Shown here piece after piece: positions 7,056 through 15,300 of a DNA stretch of 18,161 nucleotides. The position numbers and the translations under genes are program-made. The first letter of the stretch is position 1. The number at the start of each line of letters is the position of its first letter. This stretch comes from CAZFUY01 sp964522445 (lineage in GTDB: Bacteria; Pseudomonadota; Gammaproteobacteria; SZUA-229), in contig CAZFUY010000062.1 of the NCBI GenBank assembly GCA_964522445.1, positions 1 to 18,161 on the forward strand, given 5' to 3'. Under the pieces are notes generated by a model, which was given only the letters and a program-made list of their open reading frames with translations, was not told the origin of the DNA and did not search any database.

Positions 7056-7580
7056 ATGGCCCGTCCAAAGAAAAAAGCAGCAAAAAAAGCAGTCGCTACC
7101 AAGAAAAGAAAAGTAGCAAAGAAAAAAGTAGTGGCTAAAAAACCAGTAGCTAAAAAACCAGTAGCTAAAAAATCAAACGCAGCAGCTAAGAAAAAAGCAG
7201 CAGCAGCTAAAAAGAAAGCCGCAGCAGCAGCTAAGAAAAAAGCAGCAGCAGCTAAAAAGAAAGCCGCAGCAGCAAAACGTAAGGCAGCAGCAGTTAAGAA
7301 AAAAGAAGCAGCCGCCAAGAAAAAAGCCGCAGCAGCTAAAGCCGCAGAAGCTAAAAAAGCTATAAAATCTAAAATGGCAGCAGCAGCAGCAGAAATAAAA
7401 GCAGCTAAAGCAGAATTAGCAGCAGCCGCAAAACGTGAGCAGATGATCATGAATATGGCTGTCGCTAAAGATCAGGCTGTTGCCAAGTTCGTTGAAAAAT
7501 GGACAAAACAACAAATGGACAAAATTACTAAGTCAATGAAGCCTAATAAGAAGCGTAAAAAACGTAAAGCTAAGAAGTAA
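7056..7580 (+). CDS. Histone H1-like (AlgP-type) Lys/Ala-rich protein
   Basis: The 174-residue product opens MARPKKKAAKK and is almost entirely Lys and Ala up to residue 128. It includes three VAKKP-type pentads (about 26-40) and several AAAAKKK repeats (42-95). A more ordinary helical tail follows (129-160, around AVAKFVEKWTKQQMDKITKS), and it ends in a strongly basic stretch KKRKKRKAKK. This matches bacterial histone H1-like proteins such as Pseudomonas AlgP/AlgR3 and Bordetella BpH1, which bind DNA without sequence preference and influence nucleoid structure and gene expression. The repeats are also seen in the DNA, including a perfect 45-bp duplication at 7185-7274, so length may vary among strains. 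It has its own promoter, Shine-Dalgarno sequence (AGAGGAAG) and terminator. Function is inferred from composition and the family only. Confidence 0.8.
   Translation: MARPKKKAAKKAVATKKRKVAKKKVVAKKPVAKKPVAKKSNAAAKKKAAAAKKKAAAAAKKKAAAAKKKAAAAKRKAAAVKKKEAAAKKKAAAAKAAEAKKAIKSKMAAAAAEIKAAKAELAAAAKREQMIMNMAVAKDQAVAKFVEKWTKQQMDKITKSMKPNKKRKKRKAKK
7131..7175 (+). repeat. Three 15-bp tandem units in the H1-like gene
   Basis: Three consecutive 15-base units (7131-7145, 7146-7160, 7161-7175) read GTAGCTAAAAAACCA with one or two substitutions. They encode VAKKP, VAKKP and VAKKS. In-frame units like this can gain or lose copies without breaking the gene. Confidence 0.8.
7185..7274 (+). repeat. Perfect 45-bp tandem duplication in the H1-like gene
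   Basis: Bases 7185-7229 and 7230-7274 are identical over 45 bp and encode the same 15 residues (AKKKAAAAKKKAAAA). Silent positions are also identical, unlike the surrounding repeats, which suggests recent duplication. Copy-number change would alter the protein by 15 residues while keeping the frame. Confidence 0.9.
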
Positions 7581-7610
7581 AATTCATAGCTAAACGCTTT
7601 AGAAGCATTG

Positions 7611-7643
7611 AAAAGGCCGTTTCCGAAAGGAAACGGCCTTTTT
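7611..7643 (+). terminator. Strong rho-independent terminator after the H1-like gene
   Basis: AAAAGGCCGTTTCC (7611-7624) and GGAAACGGCCTTTT (7629-7642) form a perfect 14-bp stem with a GAAA loop, followed by T. It lies 31 bases after the stop codon. The run of A at the 5' side and T at the 3' side means it could also work on the minus strand, catching transcripts from moeA. Confidence 0.93.
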
Positions 7644-7731
7644 ATTGTCCCTGTACGTTAGTTAAAACTATGCACCTGGGATGACAAAATAAAAGTGTTT
7701 TAGAATTTAAGAGTTTTTTTGATACTGGTAA

Positions 7732-7783
7732 AACGATTTTCAATCGTTATTAAAGCAACCTATGGACTTTCAGTCCATAGTTG
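7732..7783 (-). other. Twin hairpins with identical triloops
   Basis: Two perfect inverted repeats stand 11 bases apart: AACGATT/AATCGTT (7732-7738, 7742-7748) and CTATGGACT/AGTCCATAG (7760-7768, 7772-7780). Both have the loop TTC on the plus strand, or GAA on the minus strand. The second stem can extend through CAAC/GTTG with one bulged base. On the minus strand they would form in the 3' end of the moeA transcript, and the second one met by the polymerase is followed by TTTT, so they may act as a terminator or RNA-stabilising structure. Their function is not known. Confidence 0.5.
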
Positions 7784-7916
7784 TTGAGTTGCGTGTATTG
7801 GCGTTCATTTGCATTTTCTTTTTCTTTTTCTTTTGACCTTAAAATCAGAAAAAACCAAACTTTCGCAAATGACTAAAATCAGCAATCGGTTGGTTTAACC
7901 ATGCAAAATACTGTTT

Positions 7917-9170
7917 TTAAATCAAATCATTAAAAGGTATCACTTCAATCAGTGTATTTGCTTCAATATCACCTGTTTCTGCATCTAAAACAATAAAACA
8001 ATTGGCTTTAGACATTGCGCTTAGCATGTGAGATCCCTGAATTCCGGTTGTATCTACAATAAGTTTGCCATTTTCATCTGATGAAAGGATTCCTCGTTGA
8101 AAATCTTTTCGACCAGGGCGCTTTTTAAGTTTTGATAAGCAGCGTGCTTTTAATTTTATTGATTTTTCTGCTTTTTCGCCTTCTAAAAGTTTTAAAGCAG
8201 GCTGAACAAACAGATAAAAGGTGGCTATTGCAGAAACAGGGTTTCCAGGAAGACCAAAAAATAAAGTATTGTCAATTTCTCCAAAAGCCAGAGGCTTGCC
8301 GGGCTTCATGGCTATTTTCCAGAAGTTAACCTGACCTATTTCATCCAGAATAATTTTTATATAGTCTGCTTCGCCAACTGATGCGCCACCTGAAGTAATA
8401 ACAACATCGGCACAACTTGCTGCTTCTTTTAAAGTCAGTTCAATTTGTTCTTTTATGTCGGGAATAACGCCCATATCGATGCATTGCACTCCCATTTTTT
8501 GTAGCATGCCAAATAATATGTAGCGGTTACTGTCAAATATGTCACCTGGTTGTAAAGTTTGGCCAACGCTTTTTAATTCATCACCTGTTGAAAAGAATGC
8601 AACTACAGGGCTGCGCACAACATTAAGTTCAGTTACGCCAACAGATGCTAATAATCCTAATTTAGTGGGTGATAACCTTTCACCAGCTTTAATAATAATA
8701 TCGCCTGTGGAAAAATCATCACCGGGATGACGAACATTCTGTCCTTTTTTATGCTCGTTACCAATTTCTATTGCATCACCGTTAACTTCTGCATGTTCCT
8801 GCATAATAACCGTGTCTGCGCCATCAGGTACTACTGCACCTGTCATAATGCGTACACATTCACCGCTATTAACTTTTCCGTTAAAAGGTTGTCCTGCAAA
8901 AGATTTACCAATGATTTTTAGTTTTGTTTTATCTGATTGTGGCAGGTCAGTGCTATTAACGGCATAACCATCCATTGCGGAGTTAATAAATGGTGGCACA
9001 TTCATGGGTGATGTAACGTCATCTGCTAAAACGCAACCAATCGCTTCACGAATAGTGACGCAGCGGCGACTTTTTAATGGTTTAATGCTCTGTTGGATGC
9101 GTTCAAGAGCCTGTTCAAATGATAATGAACTGGGATCAAATTCACTGTTGCTGGAAGCTTGTTTTTTCAT
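7917..9170 (-). CDS. moeA: Molybdopterin molybdenumtransferase MoeA
   Basis: The 417-residue product (E. coli 411) carries the MoeA motifs in order: SAMDGYAV (64-71), GECVRIMTGAVVPDGADTV (103-121), STGDEL (194-199), TSGGASVGEADY (259-270), MKPGKP (288-293) and GLPGNPVS (306-313). MoeA inserts molybdate into adenylylated molybdopterin to form the molybdenum cofactor in the cytoplasm. The C-terminal domain is present and the length is complete. It starts 11 bases after the mobB stop in the mobA-mobB-moeA operon, with no strong Shine-Dalgarno sequence, so coupling to mobB is likely. MoeA and MobA point to the bis-MGD type of cofactor, as used in DMSO reductase-family enzymes. No such enzyme lies in this window. 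Confidence 0.96.
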   Translation of the reverse strand: MKKQASSNSEFDPSSLSFEQALERIQQSIKPLKSRRCVTIREAIGCVLADDVTSPMNVPPFINSAMDGYAVNSTDLPQSDKTKLKIIGKSFAGQPFNGKVNSGECVRIMTGAVVPDGADTVIMQEHAEVNGDAIEIGNEHKKGQNVRHPGDDFSTGDIIIKAGERLSPTKLGLLASVGVTELNVVRSPVVAFFSTGDELKSVGQTLQPGDIFDSNRYILFGMLQKMGVQCIDMGVIPDIKEQIELTLKEAASCADVVITSGGASVGEADYIKIILDEIGQVNFWKIAMKPGKPLAFGEIDNTLFFGLPGNPVSAIATFYLFVQPALKLLEGEKAEKSIKLKARCLSKLKKRPGRKDFQRGILSSDENGKLIVDTTGIQGSHMLSAMSKANCFIVLDAETGDIEANTLIEVIPFNDLI

Positions 9171-9181
9171 AGGGTCGTCTT

Positions 9182-9703
9182 TTACTGTTGGGTTAAATTA
9201 AGAATAAAATTGGCAATATGTTCTGTGTTGTTGATGTCTATAACTGGAATTTCAGTTTGTTTTTCTAACTCACCATCGTGTGCAATGGCAATTATATTTT
9301 TATCGTCGGGAAATAGTAATGGCTTGCCCACATCAGGGCGATGCAATTCTATTTTGGGAAATGGCCATTGCTTAAATCCTTCGACCAGTACCAGATCAAT
9401 TTTTTCGGGATTTATATAACTTAATAAATCCTGCAAATCAGGTTCTGTTTCTTCTTCCTTTTCAATCATGATAGCAATTCGCCTGCTGGAACTGATTAGC
9501 ATCGGTGAAGCACCTGCTTTGCGTATTTCGTAACTATCTTTACCCGGTTTATCAACATCAAATTTATGATGTGCGTGTTTAATAACTGCAATACGCAAAC
9601 CTTTTTGTTTAAGCATGGGTAATAATTGCAGCAGTAGAGTCGTTTTTCCCGTGCCGCTAAATGCTGCAAAACCTAAAACAGGTTTTGGGTATTTGATGCT
9701 CAT
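9182..9703 (-). CDS. mobB: Molybdopterin-guanine dinucleotide biosynthesis protein MobB
   Basis: The 173-residue product begins with a P-loop in GFAAFSGTGKTTLLLQL (11-27). It then shows the MobB stretch IKHAHHKFDVDKPGKDS followed by an R-x-A-G-A motif, and LVLVEGFKQWPFPKIEL. MobB is a GTP-binding protein that assists MobA in attaching GMP to molybdenum cofactor. Its ATG lies within the mobA stop (4-base ATGA overlap at 9700-9703), which indicates coupled translation. Length and motifs are normal for the family. MobB is not strictly needed for the pathway in E. coli, so its role here is taken from family knowledge. Confidence 0.94.
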   Translation of the reverse strand: MSIKYPKPVLGFAAFSGTGKTTLLLQLLPMLKQKGLRIAVIKHAHHKFDVDKPGKDSYEIRKAGASPMLISSSRRIAIMIEKEEETEPDLQDLLSYINPEKIDLVLVEGFKQWPFPKIELHRPDVGKPLLFPDDKNIIAIAHDGELEKQTEIPVIDINNTEHIANFILNLTQQ

Positions 9704-10275
9704 TGCATATCATCCGCTGTGTTGAAATTGTGAAACCGATTGCCCTGATCAGAAAAGTCGCATATAGCCGCATTTGTCTGATTAAAAAAATCATGAACTT
9801 TTCGATTACCCTGATCAAGAAATTCTCCAAGTTGATCTTTTAATGAGCATGATAATAGAGAGAATAAAGGTTGAGTTCGTTTTCCATCATGACAAATTAC
9901 ACTTTTAGCTTTTTTATTTAACATACATTGCATTAAACGTTCAGAAAGATTCTCTGGCGGCGCAGGAGAGTCGCAGGGTACGCAAAGTAAAAAATCATGG
10001 GTGCATTGTTGCATTGCAGAAAAAATACCCACCAGTGGCCCCTGGTAGCCGTCTATGTTGTCATTAACTACTTTATAGCCATATTTTGCATAACGTTCGA
10101 TATTTCTATTAGCATTTATAATAATGTTGTCACTCTTATTTTTTAGATGATCTAAAACATGCTCAATAAGTAATTTATTTTGCCATTGCAATAAACCTTT
10201 ATCCTGGTTCTGCATTCGACGACCCTGGCCACCGGCAAGAATCACAATGGAAATATTTTTAGAATTTAGGCTCAT
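9700..10275 (-). CDS. mobA: Molybdenum cofactor guanylyltransferase MobA
   Basis: The 191-residue product has the nucleotidyltransferase signature LAGGQGRRM (13-21) followed by DKGLLQWQNKLLIEHVL, then GYQGPLVGIFSAM and LLCVPCDSPAPP, where the Asp binds the metal. MobA transfers GMP from GTP to molybdenum-molybdopterin, producing the guanine dinucleotide form of the cofactor. It is the first gene of mobA-mobB-moeA, divergent from xerD. The family separates MobA (GMP) from MocA (CMP). Association with mobB and moeA supports MobA, although a motif of this length cannot fully exclude MocA-like activity. ATG 10275 has only a weak ribosome binding site. Confidence 0.93.
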   Translation of the reverse strand: MSLNSKNISIVILAGGQGRRMQNQDKGLLQWQNKLLIEHVLDHLKNKSDNIIINANRNIERYAKYGYKVVNDNIDGYQGPLVGIFSAMQQCTHDFLLCVPCDSPAPPENLSERLMQCMLNKKAKSVICHDGKRTQPLFSLLSCSLKDQLGEFLDQGNRKVHDFFNQTNAAICDFSDQGNRFHNFNTADDMQ

Positions 10276-10297
10276 GAAAGATTATTTTGTTACTATT

Positions 10298-10343
10298 TGT
10301 GGACGTGGTAATTTTATCACAGCTGTATTTTTACCTGTCCACA
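10298..10343. promoter_or_regulatory. Dyad and candidate mobA promoter in the mobA-xerD gap
   Basis: The 97-bp divergent gap holds TGTGGAC (10298-10304) and its complement GTCCACA (10337-10343). On the minus strand, TGGACA (10341-10336) and GATAAA (10318-10313) are 17 bases apart and could be the -35 and -10 of a mobA promoter, with transcription starting near 10306. The right half of the dyad overlaps that -35 and the left half lies just after the start point, a layout that would suit a repressor. No promoter for xerD could be assigned. Confidence 0.38.
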
Positions 10344-10372
10344 CAAATTATTGGTTTGATTGAACTCAATTT

Positions 10373-11293
10373 ATGTCAAAAACAGATGAACTAACGATAT
10401 CTGAGCAAAGTGTTATTGAGCAATTTATTGATGCTATATGGATGGAGCAGGGTTTAAGTGTCAATACGCTGGCGGCATACCGTAATGATTTATCCAGTTT
10501 TGCACTTTGGCTGCAACAAAATATTAAAAATACACTAAATGCCAGTGAAGTCGACATACAAAATTATCTGGCATTTCGTTATGAGCAGGGTACAAAAAAT
10601 CGTTCAGCTGCACGATTGTTATCCAGCTTAAGACGTTTTTATGGCTGGCAATTACGTGAAAATCGCATTCAAAATAATCCAACAGCATTAATTGAAGCAC
10701 CCAAACCAGAAAAACCCTTACCCAAAACATTAACTGAACAGCAGGTGATTGATTTATTAAATGCTGCTGACACCAATGAGGCTTTGGGCCTTAGAGATAG
10801 AGCAATGCTGGAAATATTGTATGCAACAGGCTTAAGGGTGAGTGAGCTGGTTGGTTTACAGTTAAATCAGGTGTCAGTTGATCCAGGTGTTGTGCGTATT
10901 ATTGGTAAAGGAGGAAAAGAGCGATTAGTACCATTAGGCGAAGAATCGCTTGTCTGGTTACAAAAATATATGCAGCAGGGGCGAACGGAATTATTAAATA
11001 ATAAATTACCCTGTAGCGATGTTTTTGTTACTAAACGTGGTAAAGGTATGACACGGCAGGCTTTCTGGTATTTGATAAAACGTTATGCGTTAAAAGTAGG
11101 TATAGCAGAACAATCTTTATCTCCCCATACATTAAGACATGCCTTTGCTACACATTTATTAAATCATGGTGCAGATTTACGTGTTGTGCAGATGTTATTA
11201 GGGCATACAGATATTTCGACAACACAGATTTATACGCATGTTGCTGATCAACGGCTAAAATCTTTGTATCATAAACATCATCCCCGAGCTTAA
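10373..11293 (+). CDS. xerD: Tyrosine recombinase XerD
   Basis: The 306-residue product has the N-terminal core-binding domain (about 14-100, with SVNTLAAYRNDL) and the C-terminal catalytic domain (about 115-306). The catalytic set is complete: R155 in ATGLRVSEL, K179 in IGKGGKER, H252 and R255 in SPHTLRHAFATHLL, H278 in LGHTDISTTQIY, and the nucleophile Y287. With XerC it resolves chromosome dimers at dif during cell division, under FtsK control. The following gene is dsbC, the same order as in E. coli and many relatives, which supports XerD rather than XerC or an integrase. I found no dif-like site in the window. The start at 10373 gives the usual N-terminus, although its Shine-Dalgarno sequence is weak. 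Confidence 0.95.
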   Translation: MSKTDELTISEQSVIEQFIDAIWMEQGLSVNTLAAYRNDLSSFALWLQQNIKNTLNASEVDIQNYLAFRYEQGTKNRSAARLLSSLRRFYGWQLRENRIQNNPTALIEAPKPEKPLPKTLTEQQVIDLLNAADTNEALGLRDRAMLEILYATGLRVSELVGLQLNQVSVDPGVVRIIGKGGKERLVPLGEESLVWLQKYMQQGRTELLNNKLPCSDVFVTKRGKGMTRQAFWYLIKRYALKVGIAEQSLSPHTLRHAFATHLLNHGADLRVVQMLLGHTDISTTQIYTHVADQRLKSLYHKHHPRA

Positions 11294-11415
11294 GTTTAAA
11301 TAGTGGAGTTTATCTTTGCGGCAAATGTTTATTTCTTAAGGTTATTTTACTGGGAATTATTTATAATGCCGCCGGTCTTATTTGAAAGCTCACTTGCATA
11401 GAGAATTAGGAAATC

Positions 11416-12144
11416 ATGAAAACATTATTAAAATCAGGCTTTTTGGTCATGCTGTTTAGCATCAATATTGCTTTTGCAGCAGATTCTACAGATCAGGATA
11501 TCAAAGAATTACAACAGGCAATACTAAAACAAATTCCCCGAGCAGCAGGTGCTGATATTACAAGAACACCTATAAAAGGCCTGTTTCAGGTTATTGCAAG
11601 TTCCAAAATCATGTACATGACCAAGGATGCGCGTTATGTGATTGATGGTGATTTAATTGATCTGGTTGAGCGACGTAATATTACAGAAGATATGCGTGGT
11701 GGTGTGCGTAAGAACTTGCTGGATAAATTAGGCGAGAAAAATATGCTGGTATACAAGCCTAAGGGTGAGGTTAAGCATACGATAACTGTTTTTACTGATA
11801 TTTATTGCCCTTATTGCCGTCGTTTGCACCAGGAGATGGATCAATATATGGCCGCCGGTGTAAAAGTTCGTTATATTTTCCTGCCATTTAAAGGCAAGAA
11901 AAGTTTTGATGATTCTGTCAGTGTCTGGTGTGCTAAAGATCAGGTTGCTGCAATGGATAAAGCAAAATCGGGTGATGAAATTGAAAGCAAAACCTGTGAT
12001 AACCCAATTGAAAAGCATCAGGCTTTAGCGACAACACTGGGTATTCGTGGAACACCTGCCATTATGTATGAAAATGGTGCCATGAATCCGGGTTATGTAC
12101 CCGCGGGTAAAGTGATTAAGCAACTAGAAAGTTTGGGTTTGTAA
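11416..12144 (+). CDS. dsbC: Thiol:disulfide interchange protein DsbC
   Basis: The 242-residue product has a signal peptide (residues 1-21, ending IAFA before ADS). An N-terminal dimerisation domain (about 25-85, with DARYVIDGDLIDL) is followed by a linker helix and a thioredoxin-fold domain with the active site CPYC (131-134) and cis-proline T213-P214. A second cysteine pair, C172 and C194, matches the structural disulfide in E. coli DsbC. The protein works in the periplasm as a disulfide isomerase kept reduced by DsbD. The E. coli active site is CGYC; the Pro variant is found in some relatives. TTAGGA at 11406-11411 is a fair ribosome binding site, and a perfect TATAAT lies at 11362-11367. 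It follows xerD, as in E. coli, but recJ does not follow. Confidence 0.94.
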   Translation: MKTLLKSGFLVMLFSINIAFAADSTDQDIKELQQAILKQIPRAAGADITRTPIKGLFQVIASSKIMYMTKDARYVIDGDLIDLVERRNITEDMRGGVRKNLLDKLGEKNMLVYKPKGEVKHTITVFTDIYCPYCRRLHQEMDQYMAAGVKVRYIFLPFKGKKSFDDSVSVWCAKDQVAAMDKAKSGDEIESKTCDNPIEKHQALATTLGIRGTPAIMYENGAMNPGYVPAGKVIKQLESLGL

Positions 12145-12170
12145 TAAAACCAAAAAAATAATAAAGAATA

Positions 12171-12279
12171 GTCCGCAAATAGACGCAAATAAAGTCAAAA
12201 GCATTTGTTGTTGTGTTGTGCGCCGAAGGGAAGGTGCGTAAACATAAAAATTTGCGTCTATTTGTGTTCATTTGCGGAC
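12171..12279. repeat. Small palindromic repeat with TTTGCGTCTATTTG-type ends
   Basis: GTCCGCAAAT (12171-12180) is the exact reverse complement of ATTTGCGGAC (12270-12279). Inside these, AGACGCAAAT (12181-12190) matches ATTTGCGTCT at 12250-12259 in reverse. The 109-base element lies between the convergent dsbC and the AddA-like gene. It resembles a short non-coding mobile repeat, and part of it (12252-12275) recurs at 7789-7812 with 3 differences in 24. It may end transcripts from both sides. No open frame is carried. Confidence 0.75.
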
Positions 12280-12302
12280 AGGAAAGCTTTTAATTCTTTA
12301 TT

Positions 12303-15300
12303 TTAGCCAACATCCACATAATACAATTCCGCAAAATGCGTAAATAATAAAGCCGCTTTAACGGTTTTATCCGGCCAGGCTTTACGAATACCTTCTGTGT
12401 AAAGCTGCATCTGTTGTTGATAATTTTTAGTCAGTTGATCCCTGTTTTTTTCAGTGGCCTGTTTATGACTTTTGTAGTCAATAATTAATACATGGTCGTC
12501 ATCCACAAGCATTCTATCGATAATGCCATATACAAGTTGTTTGTCTGACTTAAACTGGATAGGTAATTCGTTATATGCCTTAACATTATTTTCAGGTTGA
12601 AAAATTACTTTTAGTTCAGATTTGCTCATTAATTGTTGTGATTCTTCAAGGCACTGCTGTATTAATTTATCATCGGCTGATAAATCCAGTTCAGCAGCCA
12701 ATGTTTGTTTTATATTTTCTTCAGAAAATGGATTATCACGTGTTAATAAATCAAGACAGCGATGAATGGCAATGCCACGGTTTTTGCCGTCTTCATCGCC
12801 CGATAATGAGGTTTCGGCCTGTGTTGTTCTGCTAGGTGCAATAATCTGATTCTGAATATTTAAGTCTGGAAATCTCTGAGTAAGTTGTGGATCTATTTTT
12901 ATCTCTGCTCTAATAGTTTTAGCTTTGCCTGCTTTAGCTGTTTCTATAGTGCCTGTCTGATAAAATAATTTTCCATCGTCTTCTTTAGCAAGCATGTTTA
13001 ATGCATTTTTAATATCTAAATACCAGTTTAGATAAGGTTCTTTATCCGGTAGGCAGGCGCTCACAAAAAGAAACTGTTTTGCCCGTGTTAGTGCCACATA
13101 TAGCAGGTTTGCGTCTTCTTTATTATGATTAATTTTTTGTTTCTCAATATGTTTTTGTGAAACACTGTCCCTGTTATTTGATGCAGGAATAAGCTGAAAT
13201 GTATCGGGGCGTACTTTTTTAGCAGGCCAGTCAACCAGTACAGAAAAAGATGAGCGGTCTTTATTTGATGTTATGCTATCTGCCAGAAAAACTACCGGCG
13301 CTTCCAGACCCTTACTGGCGTGTATGGTCATGATGTGAACACGTGATTCAGTTGTTTCTGTGGGTGCTTCATCGGGGGCATCGCTGACCAGCGTTTTTAA
13401 TTCTCTTAAATGCTGGAGAAAATTCATTAAGCTGGGGTATCGTCCACTATCCAGCTCCAGAGCCAGCTCAAGAAAACGAGTGAGATTGGCCTGCACTCTG
13501 GGTTTTAAAGTTTCAGGTGAAGCTGCATCGTATCTGGCTAAAACATTGCCTTCACTGTAAATACGATCCAGTAAATCATGTACCGGAATTTTATCTGCTA
13601 AAGATTGCCAGCGCTTAATATAAACATGAGCACGGTGTATGGGATGCAGCTCATCAAGATTAGTGTGTAATGCTGCAATACGATCAATCCACAGTGGCGT
13701 GTCTTTATATTTTGCAATCAGCATTAAATCATTATCTGTTGCATCGAATAAAGGTGATTTTAAAACCTGAGCAATAGATAAATTATTAAATGGCGTGATC
13801 AATGTATCCAGCAAGGCTTCCATATCTTTTATTTCAAGACAATCCAGTAAAGTGCCTTTATTTGCGCCAAGATAGGGAATGCCTGCCTGACGTAATGCGG
13901 TTTCATAAAAAGCCACGTGGCTGCGTTTGCGCAATAGAATAAAAATATCATCATAAGTTATAGCGTGGGCATTATTACCTTCACCAATAGCAGTTTGATT
14001 ATTTATTAACTGCTGTATACATTCGGCAATCTGTTCACCTTCCTGTAAATAGATACTGGGTTTTTCAGCACGTGGTTCGTGTAAAGGATTGCGTAAAACC
14101 AGTGGTTTATTTTCTTCTTTGTCGGGTTCTTCTTTTTGCTGCTGTAATAAAGGAAGAATTTCGACTTTACCCGGCAGAGTTTCTTGATGTGTTTCATGCG
14201 GGCTAAAACCCGGCAGTAATGATTGATACTTTTCCTGCTGAAAAATAGCATTAACACTGTCTATAATGGCCGGAGATGAACGCCATGATTTATTGAGAGG
14301 GAATGACTGCGCATTTAAGTGCTCGCTTAACCAGTGAGCGGCCTGAGCCTGTAATTCAGGCTTGGCGCGGCGAAAGCTGTAAATAGATTGTTTTTCATCA
14401 CCCACCAGAAAAATACTGCGAGGTTTTTCCAGTTCTGAGGCTGCCATTTCTTCTAACAAAGGTAAAATTAACTGCCATTGAGTTGGATTGGTATCCTGAA
14501 ATTCATCAATAAGTAAATGATCAATACGCTGATCTAATTTATATTGAATCCATAAAGCATTTTCAGAATGCTGTAATAATTTATAGGTTTGCCATTCCAG
14601 ATCAGTAAAATCCAGTTGCCGAAGTTGCTGTTTTAGTTGTTGATAATGGTGCAGAAAACGTTCGCCGCATAAATACCAGAGACGGTTTAGATCAAATGTT
14701 TTCTGTTTATTAATTAAGTCGTAAGTTTCAAGTATTTTATTGGGCAGGATTTCAACAAGCTCAAGAAATTTATCGCTATCCTCGGCCAGTTTTTTTCTGA
14801 GCGTAGGCGTGTCTTTTCTGGCTCTTGGTTTTTGTTCTTTCGTTAGAAAACAATCACTGATTCTTAAAAAAATCTTATAATTAAGCTCTGTTTCTACCAG
14901 ACAGGCCGCAATTTCATCTGCAAATTTAATATTGGTTTTTGTAGGATTCTTGGCAAGTAAAGGCGCAAAGATTTTTAGTTGTTGCAGGGTAAGGTCATTA
15001 AAAAATGCTTTAACAGGATCAATATCACTCTGAATATCCAGCTGGGTTTCTAGTATTTTAGTGGCATAAGCACAGGGGTGTTCAGCTTTTTCTGTAAAAG
15101 CCCACCAGTCACTTCGATGATCCAGAAAACTTTTTAGTGCTTTATCAAAGTTAAATAATCCATCACAAACATCAACCAGTGCTTCAAGATTTTGTGCTAG
15201 CTTACCGTTCATATTAAGAGCGGCTTCATTAAATAGAGCATTGCGTGCCTGTTTAATTAACAGGCTGCTGCTTTCTAATAAATCAAAACCAGGAGGGAGA

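Larger units (their letters stand above)
7581..7916. other. Non-coding stretch between the H1-like gene and moeA
   Basis: These 336 bases lie between convergent genes and contain no plausible coding frame. In order they hold the terminator at 7611-7643, a remnant GGGATGACAAA at 7678-7688, two triloop hairpins (7732-7748 and 7760-7780), a 24-base segment (7789-7812) matching the repeat at 12252-12275 in 21 positions, a pyrimidine tract of CTTTTT units (7818-7834), and TTTCGCAAATGA at 7861-7872, which may be the opposite end of that repeat. It looks like a landing site for small repeats. Confidence 0.7.

Noticed and set aside
7131..7274. CRISPR-like array
   Set aside because: The repeats are in-frame coding units without unique spacers, and no cas gene is present.
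7016..7450. Minus-strand open frame of 144 codons rich in Ala and Phe
   Set aside because: It is the reverse of the Lys/Ala codons of the H1-like gene. The low-complexity DNA has no minus-strand stops by composition, and the plus-strand gene has a promoter, ribosome site and terminator.
7818..7834. CTTTTT repeats as a possible phase-variation tract
   Set aside because: Fewer than three full units, in a gap between convergent gene ends, so no promoter or reading frame would be switched by length changes.
10373..11293. XerD as the integrase of a genomic island, with a dif or att site nearby
   Set aside because: The protein is a standard XerD in its normal place before dsbC. I found no dif-like 28-bp site, no tRNA gene and no flanking direct repeat.
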